IMG/VR virus record: IMGVR_UViG_3300025110_000013
Span: 1 to 61,889 of that record
Direction: 5' to 3' (one strand)
Length of the DNA: 61,889 bases
Origin: a virus
Part shown: positions 33,701-43,500 of the stretch, one piece after another
How the letters are laid out: every line of letters starts with the position of its first letter
How positions within the stretch are numbered: the first letter of the stretch is position 1
Notes under the pieces: model-generated
What the model saw: only the letters and a program-made list of their open reading frames with translations
What the model was told of the DNA's origin: nothing
Database searches by the model: none
Translations under genes and position numbers: made by a program

Positions 33701-33950
33701 TACAAAGATAGACTATTTTTATGATTTTGATAGTATATTTGCTACTCCTAAACAAGCTTCGTTGTTTCCTTCGCCTTATGGTAAGATAAAACAACCAAGA
33801 CAAACACCGTCAGGGCTACAGGGAGGATTGGGGTTAGGTAATCTTTTTGCTCCCCCTGCAAATATTCCGCAACAGCCTATTAGACGAGCTAAAGGTGGGT
33901 TAATAGATACAACAACTAATGATTTATTACGAATCGTTGGAGGTAAATAA
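30702..33950 (+). CDS. Large virion-associated protein with TSP3-like and GGTD repeats, 1082 aa
   Basis: Residues 1-60 are a Pro-rich start (PPVQRFQAGGLPIPIAPVP) and 60-170 a partly hydrophobic region. Then come a long helical, acidic part and a Ca-binding DTDGDGVPDSEDPSPKNPD motif near 599-617. A Lys/Glu coiled coil covers 618-680 and a DUF-like segment 690-790, followed by about 160 residues of Gly/Thr/Asp repeats (GGTDGGT), near 820-978. The end has RRAKGGLIDTTTNDLLRI. No enzyme motif is seen. It may be an ejection or internal virion protein. The Gly-rich repeat is a flexible linker or Ca2+ sponge. Confidence 0.72.
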   Translation: MAGRPSISETDKLLMKYLQNPPVQRFQAGGLPIPIAPVPTNPDANRPIDLPKAQSYGGSQRKTIATLRMLSKVMKAVGMGKEIWSILTAPPPPNPGGAPGGTPPFIMNFGANTENKDEYDRQVQGAIQSMGENSAAGGSAMVGASFTSGAGWTAVNPAIAAFLYIGAKVVEGFMPDQRPFSYQKLDFMRGRGGDHAATYEKLIADGYNPNDNLYNIFVNQIKTPQDYYEFRDKYFVGDFETDTFRKDFGLTDDNFFPVEEPEYVELAGTRVYNTTGNEEAFAGVKGLVDKFNEYKDEGYSELRVLEELGVELDPEVMEYFKQADLAALEEAREAGDKEAYARLLGGMSAGVGEAADQRAYEKAAGILTREEALEKIYDMPGAQWQSKEWMEEVIDNLMYGNTDESVNRDDFNQYETAKEQIAGRDSGYKYSGDEREIYDWAVKHTTDLVKAGKLKNYGGAEAYLKDIGFGDAAEFIQDIADDVFDSVYTLDEGRRDTVPEQYSQAELTELPKEEPPESVTNAVDLEKLKEATKVEDTPETGLEDPDADLEEVDVVTGDDDPDNTVDPVVEPPPDFEDPKEDDEEEDGGGGGGEETEKVDTDGDGVPDSEDPSPKNPDIKTQEEQDAAEKKAAEDLAKANAAWVKAKIEAREKAEAKEKADKEAKDAADAERRREKGYDDLNAGEKRIFEAMEEMGWDPKANDIRNRYSRDGRPDYRLISQFWTRHSKWKSQDAREKQQAKTDAETAIRAEIGEGHPFYRVTGQNEDGSLILVDPFGNVSSGLPSEEDPTLINGESYGDLPADTNNSMLPKWLQTYLSTGTTDGGTDGGTDGGTETGGGTDGGTTGGGTETGGGTDGGTTGGGTETGGGTDGGTDTGGTDGGTDGGTDGGDDGGTDTGTTGGGTDGGTDGGTDGGDDGGTDGGGTDTGGGDGGDGTGDGTGDGTGDGTGTGDGSGDGTGTGDGSGDGSGRGSGAGMGMGLLQLLSAPDALGQKVDVKPPDPTKIDYFYDFDSIFATPKQASLFPSPYGKIKQPRQTPSGLQGGLGLGNLFAPPANIPQQPIRRAKGGLIDTTTNDLLRIVGGK
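33157..33620 (+). repeat. GGTGGTACTGAT-type coding repeat
   Basis: About 460 bp of degenerate tandem GGTGGTACTGAY-like units, ending in GGAGAYGGTACAG-type units. They encode (GGTD)n and then GDGTGDG runs. G-pairs every 3-6 bases make two-tier quadruplexes possible. Length variation by slippage or recombination is likely. Confidence 0.8.
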
Positions 33951-33952
33951 CA

Positions 33953-34762
33953 ATGTCATGGTGGGATAATTTAATTGATTTTGGGGGCGACCTTTTTGAC
34001 ACAGGGTTAGATTTCTTTACTAGCCCTAAAGGTCTAGCTTATTTAGGCGGTATGGGCCTTAGTATGGGTAGTTTTGGAGAGACTAAAATACCTCAAGTAG
34101 GCTACCAAGGTGGTATACCCAGCTACCAAGTTGTAAGAGATCGTGTCCCTATGGAGTACGATTCTGAAAGAAGGCCCGGAAGTATGGGGCAGCGTTATTT
34201 TTCAGATGCTATTTTTGCCGAAGGCCCGAAAGATAGAAAGCCTATGTCTGTTGAAGAAGCCCGTGCAAAATCAGCAGAACAATTAGCCGGTTTGGCCGCT
34301 TTAAACGCGGGTAATCAAGAAGCTACACGCCGCCCCGTGTACGCTGATAGTACTATGGCTTCTTCTAATCCTGCCTCTTCTGTAATTAACACCACACCTG
34401 TCGATACAGGGGAAGAAGACGAAGATGAAAACGCAATACAATTAACGGGGAATCAGACAGGCGGGGTTGCAGGAGGTATGCGAGGTGGGGGCATAGCCTA
34501 TCTAAATAAAGGGCGTTATCTTAATGGTATGACAGATGGTATGGCCGATAGAATCCCTGCTAGTATTAATGGAACCCAACCCGCCGCATTAAGCGATGGA
34601 GAGTTTGTAATCCCTGCGGATGTAGTAAGTCATTTAGGTAATGGCAATTCTAATGCAGGAGCTAAAGAACTAGACCAAATGATGAGTCGAATACGTAAAA
34701 CACGTACCGGCAACAAAAAACAAGGTAAACAAATTAAACCCAATAACTTCTTACCTGTGTGA
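33953..34762 (+). CDS. Conserved virion protein, 269 aa
   Basis: The C-terminal half, GGIAYLNKGRYLNGMTDGMAD then SDGEFVIPADVVSHLGNGNS, is a conserved block of marine phage structural proteins. It ends in a basic tail (TRTGNKKQGKQIKP). It shares the Gly-basic-hydrophobic theme with the 1082- and 633-residue neighbours. It is probably part of the internal or ejected set. Confidence 0.72.
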   Translation: MSWWDNLIDFGGDLFDTGLDFFTSPKGLAYLGGMGLSMGSFGETKIPQVGYQGGIPSYQVVRDRVPMEYDSERRPGSMGQRYFSDAIFAEGPKDRKPMSVEEARAKSAEQLAGLAALNAGNQEATRRPVYADSTMASSNPASSVINTTPVDTGEEDEDENAIQLTGNQTGGVAGGMRGGGIAYLNKGRYLNGMTDGMADRIPASINGTQPAALSDGEFVIPADVVSHLGNGNSNAGAKELDQMMSRIRKTRTGNKKQGKQIKPNNFLPV

Positions 34763-34770
34763 GGTAGATT

Positions 34771-35634
34771 ATGAGTAATGGCACAACAACAGTTCCTACA
34801 GATCCAGTAGCCGGAAAAGCAACGGGTAGCGAGTCTTCCCTTTCTAATTGGGCTGGCCCCTATGTTACCGATATGTTGGGTAAAGGTTGGGCTGCGGCTG
34901 ACATGGGGTATCAGGGATATCAAGGCCCATTAACAGCGGGAACTTCTAATTTACAAGACACTGCGTTTCAAGGTATTGGTAATTTAGCCGTACCCACTGG
35001 CGCTATGGGTGCTTTTGATGCTACTGCGGCTCAAAACTACATGAACCCTTATTTACAAGCCGCTTTACAGCCTCAATTAGCTGAAATGAGAAGACAATCA
35101 GAAATTAGTGGTCTAGCAGATACCTCCAGATTAACTAAAGCAGGGGCTTATGGCGGCACTCGTCAAGCTGTTATGGATGCAGAAAGAGACCGTGCGTTAC
35201 AAGCTAATATTGGGGCAGCAGCAGGTGCTGGGTACGCTAAAGCATTTGATAAAGCATCTGATTTATTTGGTAAAGATAGAGGGTATGGGCTTCAAGCACT
35301 AGCTGCACAACAAGCAGCGGGTAGAGAAGAACGTGCTATTGAACAAGAAGGTATAGCCGCAGATCGCGCTCAGTTTGAAGAAGAAAGAGATTTCCCATAT
35401 AAACAAGCACAGTATATGCAGTCGCTACTACAAGGTCTTCCTGTCGCTGCTCAATCCGTTTCTTACGCTCAACCTAGCAATTTAAGTAAGCTGTTAAGTG
35501 AAAGCGGCGGTATTCTTAAGTTCCTTGAGTCATTAGGTCTTGGTGGTGGCGGTGGTGGCGATGAGGCTGACCCCGGTGGTGACGCTGCGGAGACTTATGA
35601 TGCAGCGGGTAATCCTACTTATGGAGGAGGCTAA
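34771..35634 (+). CDS. Virion protein (internal/ejection candidate), 287 aa
   Basis: The protein is Ala/Gln-rich and helical. FQGIGNLAVPTGAMGAFD and YMNPYLQAALQPQLAEMRRQ are followed by ARQ-rich helices, and the end is Gly/Asp-rich. This composition is common in proteins that leave the capsid with DNA. No enzyme motif is seen. It lies between the 269- and 633-residue genes. Confidence 0.72.
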   Translation: MSNGTTTVPTDPVAGKATGSESSLSNWAGPYVTDMLGKGWAAADMGYQGYQGPLTAGTSNLQDTAFQGIGNLAVPTGAMGAFDATAAQNYMNPYLQAALQPQLAEMRRQSEISGLADTSRLTKAGAYGGTRQAVMDAERDRALQANIGAAAGAGYAKAFDKASDLFGKDRGYGLQALAAQQAAGREERAIEQEGIAADRAQFEEERDFPYKQAQYMQSLLQGLPVAAQSVSYAQPSNLSKLLSESGGILKFLESLGLGGGGGGDEADPGGDAAETYDAAGNPTYGGG

Positions 35635-35636
35635 AC

Positions 35637-37538
35637 ATGATCCCTATAGATAGACAAGTACAACAGACTATGGGTGCTTTTAGGGGTCAACCTGACAAGC
35701 TTATGCAGCGTTATAAGCAGGGTAATGACTTAATAGACCTTCTTGCTTTACAACAAATGAAGTCCGATATGGATGCGGTTAAGCAGCAGATGGTGCTGTC
35801 TCAACAGCAAATGCCGGGGACTATCAAAGACCAACGCGAACAAGAAGTACTTGCTGGATACAAAGAAAAAGCAGGGCGACAAGTCGGTGATGTCGCAAAG
35901 AATACGGCTGGACTACTTGCTCAAAGGCAAGCCTCCGCTAATGCTAATATGCAACGCCAAGGTATTATGCAGCCCACTCAAACTGCTAATAATGGTGGTT
36001 TAATGAAGATGGCGGGTGGCGGTATTGTTGGGTTTGCTAAAGGTGGTATTACTCAAGAAGAACTTATAGAACTTGGTATAACTCCAGATGGCTGGAGGAG
36101 AATGTCTGACGCAGAAAAACAAAAAGTAATAAGTGTTTTAGAAGACAGAAAAACTGCAAGCGGCGTTTTATCTACCATTACTGATATACCGGCTGAAATA
36201 TCAGATTCTTTTTCGGCAATACCGGAATATTTTTCAGATCTTGGGGGCGCTATAAGTACTACTAGAGTGGGTAAAGCTTTAGGGCTTTCTACTCCTACTG
36301 AAGAAGATACTGATTTTGGAGATGTAGTAGATGCTTTAGCAGGTAAAGGGGTAAGTAGTCCAGCAGTAGAAGCAAGAGAAGCAGAAAGAGCTAAACCTGT
36401 CCCCACTATAGAAGATATTGAAACTACAATAAGTAAAATAGATGAAGCAGAAGATAAAAAGCTAGAAGAAAGCTATCAAATGCCTCCCGGTTTAGAAGGA
36501 TTAGAGTTTCAAAAAGAACAACAACAGAAAGCAGCTCAAGCGGCAAGATTAGCCGCAGAAAACAAAGAAAAAGCAGATACCGCAAAAGCAGCGGGGGTAG
36601 CGGCTCTTACCCCACCAATACCCGCAAAAGGAATTTTTGATCCTGAAGCAGTAAAAACAATAGCAGATCCAATAATGGAAAAATACGGACTAGCAGATGT
36701 TGGAGGTAAGACATTTGCTGGGGTACGTGATGAAGCTAGAGCAGAATCTGATAGGTATTTAGATCGAGAGGGCGCAAAACAAATAAGACAAACGCAAATT
36801 GACGAACTTGACAAACTTAAACAAAAACAACTAGATCCTGAAACTTTAAAAAGAGATAACATATTACGAGGCTTAATATCAGCAGCAGGGGGCGGTAATT
36901 TTGCTGCGGTTGGGCAAGGTATATTTAATGCTGAAGATGCTCAGAATGTACAAGAACGAAATTTCTTAAAAGAAAAATTTGGTATACAAGATAACCTTTT
37001 AGATACAGATTTAGAAATAGCTGTAAAAGGTATTGATTCTGGAAATCAAGCTGTAGATATACTAGATAAACAAAAACGTGCCGCAGCAGAGATTGTACAA
37101 AATTTTAGTGTCGAACAATTAAAAGATATAAGAGAAAGATCTAAACAAGAATTTGAATCGGGGCAAAGTGCTATTGCTAATAGGCTTAAGCAAGATGAAA
37201 TAAATGCGGTTAGAGAGTATAGAAAGGCGGTTACAGACAATCAAAAATTAAATGTATTAATAGATAAAACAGCCGATATATCTACCACTATATCTGATAC
37301 TTTATCAGCAGATCCCCAACTTGCCGCTTTAAGAGCCGAAATGGAAAATGATCCTGATGATCAATCTCTTAAAGAGGAATACAAACTTTTATTAGAGCAA
37401 AAACAAGTTGAACTGCTTGATATGATTAACTTATCAGGTCTTTTCGATCTTGTAGAACAAATCCGATCTGATCTAGGACTTAGTGCTCAAAGTGGAATGC
37501 AGCCAAATCAATTTGGCCCAATGCAAGTAACACCATAA
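35637..37538 (+). CDS. Virion protein (internal/ejection candidate), 633 aa
   Basis: A helical N terminus (FRGQPDKLMQRYKQGNDLID) is followed by the KMAGGGIVGFAKGGITQEEL motif near 122-142, common in marine phage virion proteins. Long Lys/Glu/Ala coiled-coil stretches (residues 240-330 and 460-560) come next. With its neighbours it forms the likely ejectosome set. Function is not proven. Confidence 0.72.
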   Translation: MIPIDRQVQQTMGAFRGQPDKLMQRYKQGNDLIDLLALQQMKSDMDAVKQQMVLSQQQMPGTIKDQREQEVLAGYKEKAGRQVGDVAKNTAGLLAQRQASANANMQRQGIMQPTQTANNGGLMKMAGGGIVGFAKGGITQEELIELGITPDGWRRMSDAEKQKVISVLEDRKTASGVLSTITDIPAEISDSFSAIPEYFSDLGGAISTTRVGKALGLSTPTEEDTDFGDVVDALAGKGVSSPAVEAREAERAKPVPTIEDIETTISKIDEAEDKKLEESYQMPPGLEGLEFQKEQQQKAAQAARLAAENKEKADTAKAAGVAALTPPIPAKGIFDPEAVKTIADPIMEKYGLADVGGKTFAGVRDEARAESDRYLDREGAKQIRQTQIDELDKLKQKQLDPETLKRDNILRGLISAAGGGNFAAVGQGIFNAEDAQNVQERNFLKEKFGIQDNLLDTDLEIAVKGIDSGNQAVDILDKQKRAAAEIVQNFSVEQLKDIRERSKQEFESGQSAIANRLKQDEINAVREYRKAVTDNQKLNVLIDKTADISTTISDTLSADPQLAALRAEMENDPDDQSLKEEYKLLLEQKQVELLDMINLSGLFDLVEQIRSDLGLSAQSGMQPNQFGPMQVTP

Positions 37539-37547
37539 GATATCACT

Positions 37548-40500
37548 ATGCCTATATATTCTGTTGCTGGGCCGGAAGGAGAAACTTATAGCATAGAAGG
37601 GCCGGAAGGAGCTACTCGGGATCAAATAGTTGGTGAAATAATAAGGCAGCTACAAGCCCAAGAGAAAGAAGAACAAGATAAACAAAGACAGGAACAATTA
37701 GCTGGTATTAGAGAAAGTAGACGAGGTTCTGTATCTCGCGGTCTTGATATCGGTACAGATCTTATTGCTCAAGCTACAGGCTCAAGCTTAGAAGGTATTG
37801 GTAGCCTTTTAGGACTTGAAGGGCTTGAAGAATATGGTGCTGACGTTGCACTAGAAAACGAAGCTGACATCCAACGTAAGTCACTTTACCAAACCCGTTT
37901 TGATGATATCGAAGGTGTAGGAGACTTTGGCTCTTACTTAGGCGGTATTGCTGCGGAAAGTGCCCCTCAAATGGGTGCTGGCTTAACAGGTGCTGCAATA
38001 GGTACAGCAATACTTCCCGGTCTCGGTACAGTAGTAGGTGGTATAGCCGGTGCTACGCTTGCTAACCTTCCTTTCTTCTATGGTATGAACCGTGAACGCC
38101 AAAAAGAAGCTATTGATTTAGGGATTAAAACTGAAGTAGATGAAGGAGCGGCTTTCTTAACCGCTTTACCACAAGCCTTACTTGATGGTGTTGTAGATAA
38201 GTTATTACTAGGGGCGGGAAAAGGTTTTGGGTTTACTGATAAAGCAATTCGTAGTGGAGGATTGTTTACCAGAGGCGCTAAAGGCATAGGCACAGGTGTA
38301 ATTACTGAAGCTCCTACTGAAGTAGGTCAGCAAATGTTAGAACGTGCTCAAGCTGGGCTATCGTTAGACAGTGATGAAGCAATAGCAGAATACAGAGAAG
38401 CCGCAATTGCAGGTGGTTTATTAGGTGGTGCAGTTAGTGGAACAATTAATGTTGGTCGAGGAAGAATCCAACAAGAAGATACGAATGTTATAGATAAAGA
38501 TGGGGAAGATGCTACACCTATACCCACAAAAACAGCACCTGTAGGGGCAGCAGGGTTAGGTGCGCTTGCGGATGCAGAACAAGGTGACCTTACCGATGCA
38601 GATGTAGCCGAGGCTAGAAAAGAGTTAGATACGGTTAGTCAGGTACGGGATACTGATAAAAAACTAAAAGAAATAGTAACTGATGAAGACGTAGACAAAA
38701 TATTAAGTGACGCGGGTAGAGCAGAAGAAGAAACAGACAGAATAATAAATGCTACTGCGGATGCACAAGAAAAAGCTTTTGAACAAGACTATGGTATTGC
38801 GGAAACCCGCGGTGCTACTGAAACTGGAGACGAAAGGACAGTAGATCCTACAGAAGGTGTGGCAGTAGTAGAAAGGGCAGCAGATGAAGCAGTAGTAGAA
38901 GCAGAAACCCGCGGTGCTACTGACACTGGAGACGTTGAACGCGCAGATACACAAACAGAAGACGAAGCAAGAAGATTAAAAGATGAACAAACAACTGATG
39001 CGTTAGGCGTATTAGCTGAAGAACAAAGTGATTTTACCACTATATTTGCCAAAGTAGACGAAAAGTTAAACAGGCGACCTAAAGTAGTTACTGAGGAAAA
39101 AACTACCGGCGTAGAAACCGGAGCAGAAGTAGAAACCGGAGCAGAAGTAGAAACGGAAACGGAAACGGAAACGGAAACGGAAACGGAAACGGAAACGGAA
39201 ACGGAAACGGAAGTAGAGCCAGCGATAGAACCAGCAATAGAACCAACAGATAGACTTGGAACCATCGCTGAAGCAGCCGAGGCAGTAAAAGAAGAAGCGC
39301 AAGAACAAGTAGATGTAGTAGGTCAGGTAGAAGAACAAGCCATAGAAGACGCGGAGGCGTTAGTAAGGACAAAAGGTTTTAGAGACAAAAAAGCTGAAGA
39401 CTTTACAGACGAAGAGATTAGTACCTTTGCTACGGCAATACCCGCGCTAGAAAGAAATAAGATGTCTATGAAGGAGAAATCTAACTACATAGAAATGGTT
39501 TCTACCAACGACCAAGCGGATTTTACTGCTAGAGAAGGGCGGGAACCGACTAACCAAGAAAGAAATGACATATTTAATAAAGCCAAAAATGAGATAAATA
39601 ACGAACAGAGGTTAATCTCTAAACGATTAAGTAAGCTCAAAAACGATACTAAACCAATACGAACTAAGATCGAAGACGAAGCCGCTGCCATTGAAGCCGC
39701 AAAAGATAAAAAGCCTATAAGAGAAAGACTCGATACTACGACTAAGGTTAAAGAAGCAGAGGTAGGTGCGTTAGAGGCTAGAGAAGAAATAGAAGAAGGT
39801 AAAGTTGAAACCGTTGAAAAGAAGATAGAAGGCCAGAAAAAACCAATAGTTACTTCTAAAAAAGAACAAAAAGCAATACAAAAATTAAATGAAGCAATAG
39901 ACGAAAATTGGGAACAAACCCAATCTGAAGCGTATAAAGCTTATGTAGATAGTGGTAAGCAAAAAGTAAATGCCCCTAAACTACCTTCAAACCTTAGTGA
40001 CTCAGAAGCTGTAACAGAGCTTTTCTTAGGAGAAGGGAAGCTAACCGAGCAAGAACAGGATGCGCTTACTTATTTAACTGCACATCCAACCTTAGAACGT
40101 AATTTATTCGATCTAGCTTACGAGGATGCAGTAGATGCCCCTGCATATCAAGCATCAGAAGACGCTTCCCCTGCGGAAAAAGAATTTTTTGCTGGTAGGG
40201 GCGGGAAACACAGGAAAAATGCTCTTGCTTGGGTTAGAGATAACCTATCTGCTGAAGCAAATATGTGGGTAGTCAACGCAACGAAAAGTGAAATTGCTAG
40301 GCTTGATCGGAATCCGCCCCTTACCGCAGATTATTACGATGTGAATACAAAAGCATCTCCATCGCCTTTCGGGCTTGAAAAATCTGTTAACACGCCACAA
40401 GTATACGATGGTTATTTTAATGCAGCCGAAAACTTGGCTAGGATGAATGTAGCGAATGACCCTAAATTTTTAGAGTGGTTAAATAAACAACCTCAAAAAG

Positions 40501-43500
40501 AGCAGAAAAGGATAAAAGCAGAGATAAAACAGAGTATAGATAAAGCAAGGGAGATAGAAAAACAAAGTCTAGCATTGCCCAAAGACTCTGAGCTTAATCT
40601 TGATATACCAATGCACCCCATCGTTATGACTCAGTTACGTAATGGTGATCTAGCGGGTGCGCTTCGATCCTTAGCAACCACTTCATCTAACCCCCGTATA
40701 AAGAACATGGCTAAGAATCTAGCTAAAGTGGCGGGGGAAACCAAACTAGAAACTTCTAAGAACTTAAAAGCTGAAAGCGGTAAGGCGGCTAACGGTCTGT
40801 TTGACCCAGAAACTAATACAATAAAACTAGACGCTGACACAGGGTTAAATACGCATACCCTACTGCATGAGATGACCCACGCGGTTACTTCAGCACAGTT
40901 GGCAGAAGGTAAGTCTGCGGCTGCTAAACAACTTACCAAGCTCTTTAATGAAATAAAAGATCAATTAGGCACTGCATACGGTTCGCTTTCTGTAGATGAG
41001 TTTGTAGCAGAAGCTTTTGGTAACCCTACGTTCCAACAAGAGTTAGCTTCAATAACTGTCCCTAATACCTTTAAAACAGCGTGGCATAGGTTCGCAACCA
41101 TAGTATCTAACATATTAAATATAATAACAGGTCGTCCACGTATACCACTTGCGGGTAAAGGTACCACTGTAGATGCGTTTACTGACCGACTTACCACTGC
41201 ACTGTTAGCTCCAGCCCCTTCATCGCGCTTCTCTGGTGAGTTATTGATGTCGTTTAAAGAAGGCGATGCCGCTAGTACTGTAAGAAACTATGGGAGAAAT
41301 GTTGTAGAGGCAGTAAAAGACATTGACGAAAAAGTATTAGAAGAAGGGGCGGGTAAACTTTTTGATGGCGCTAAAAAAGCAGCAAAAGTAGTTGGTCTTG
41401 CAGCTCTTAATTCTCAAGCTTTAGCAGATGTGCTGACTAAAACACTAGGTGTTAAGGGTGCCTATAAGATACATCAATTAATAGAAAGGCAGTCAGGGTT
41501 AATAGATAAAGAAAACGCCATACTAGACGGTACTGCTACACAAATAGAAAGTTTTTTTAGTGCCAACCCAGATAAGAAAGAAACTTTTGACCAGCTTGTA
41601 GGTAAGAGCACAATAGAACAAGTTGATCCTTCTAAAACTAAAAGTGAAGCTGAAGCAGCTTATGATGCGGAGAAGCTTGCTGTATGGAAAGGTATGCAGC
41701 CAGATTGGAACTCTCTTGGAAAAGAAGGGCAAATTGAATATAAACGGTTAAGGGACTCGTATAAAAAGTTATTTACTAAACTTAAAGACGCTTTAGCAGC
41801 TAGATTTAATGTAATAGAAAAAGAAAACCCTAATAACGAAGCTGTTAAAGAGTTAAAGAACACACTGTACCAACGATTGATGGAGGCAGCTACGATTGAA
41901 CCTTACTTCCCATTGACTCGTACGGGGGAGCATTGGTTACGTTATACAGCAACTCCAACGGACAGTAACGGTAATCCTACGGGAGAGCCGGAAGTTACAG
42001 TGCAAGCGTTTGATACCCTAGACGCACGGACTAGACGCATACGTTATTTAAATACACTTACCCCTCAAGAAGATAATGCTTCAATAACTGAAATAGAAGA
42101 GTTTGCAAACTTAGATAGCGTAAACTTTAATAATGTAGCGCCGACTTCTTTTGTCGCTGAAATGTTAAAGGTATTAGAAACCGCAAAAGTAGAAAAAGAT
42201 GTTCAGTTACAAATAGCTAGAAACTTTATTGACGCTGTACCTGAATCTTCTTTCCTTAAGTCTCTACATAAGAGAAAAGGGGTCGCGGGGTACAACGTAG
42301 ATGCTATGGATGCGTACAGGCAAAAAGCTTATAGCATAGCTAGGCAAGCGGTGAATATAAGAATAACAGAAGAGTTGTATAGCACTCGTAATGATCTACA
42401 AAAAGAACTTAATGAAAAATTACAGCGTTCTGGAACCCTTACAGCTAAATTAGCTAATGCAAAAAGGCCCGCTGATGAGACTCGTACGCCTAGCCAAAGA
42501 GCAAAAGAAATTGCGGAGATAGAAAGACAGTTAGAAGAAGTAGGTTCTAATAGATACATTACTAAAGAAAACGTAGATACTGCCGTAAATGAGTTAACGC
42601 AACGTATCCTACAAACTACCTCCCCCGCCGATAATTGGGTAGAAAGCACAGCAAAAATAGCTAATCGTTTAGCGTTTTTAGGGACTATCGGATTCAGTGC
42701 GGCGTCTACTTTAGTTAATACTGTGCAAGTCCCTATGGTGGTAATTCCTTTCTTAGCCGGTAAAACTAACATGGCGACCGCTATGGCTGCTGCACGGATG
42801 GGTATGAATTTGTTTGGGGGAAGCGGTTTTAACCGTAAGTTACCCGTGTTAGATAGTGACAATAAGCAGAAAGATATAGAAGTTAAAGGGATGCCTTCTA
42901 TCGATAATTTCTATACCGCAGACAATGACGGTAATCTAATACTACGTGAAGACCTAGAAGACGTTAAAAATTATTACGCAATGCCTATAGATAACAAAGG
43001 CAACACTAAGATGTTATCTAAAAAGGAACTTTTAACTATCCTTAAGCCCCTAATAACAGAAGCAGGGGATAGGTCGTTACTTAATCGGTCTTTATATGCG
43101 GATACCATAGGTGTAGAACTATCAGGCAAAAAGAAAGGGAGTAAAGCTAAAAACGCATGGGATAAATTTAATCTATGGAGCGCATTACCCTTTCATACCG
43201 CCGAACGTATGAACAGGCAAGTTACTTTGGTCGCCGCTTATTTAAATGAAGTAGCAAGGTTAAACACAAACCCTAATAAAGCTAAAGGGGAAAATAATCT
43301 TAGTGAGCAACAGATATTTGAAACCGCCATAGAAACAGCTTTATATGACACACAGCAAACCAACGGTGGAGCTACGTTAGCTACTTCACCTCGTATCGCG
43401 CAAAAACATCTAGGCCGCGTTGCTATGATGTTTAAGACTTATGGCTTTACGATGTACTACCATCAGTTAAAGATGGCCCTCACTGCACTGCAACAAGCAA

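Noticed and set aside
38789-39372. Antisense frames opposite the Glu-Thr microsatellite
   Set aside because: They are shadows of the low-complexity region with no start signals.
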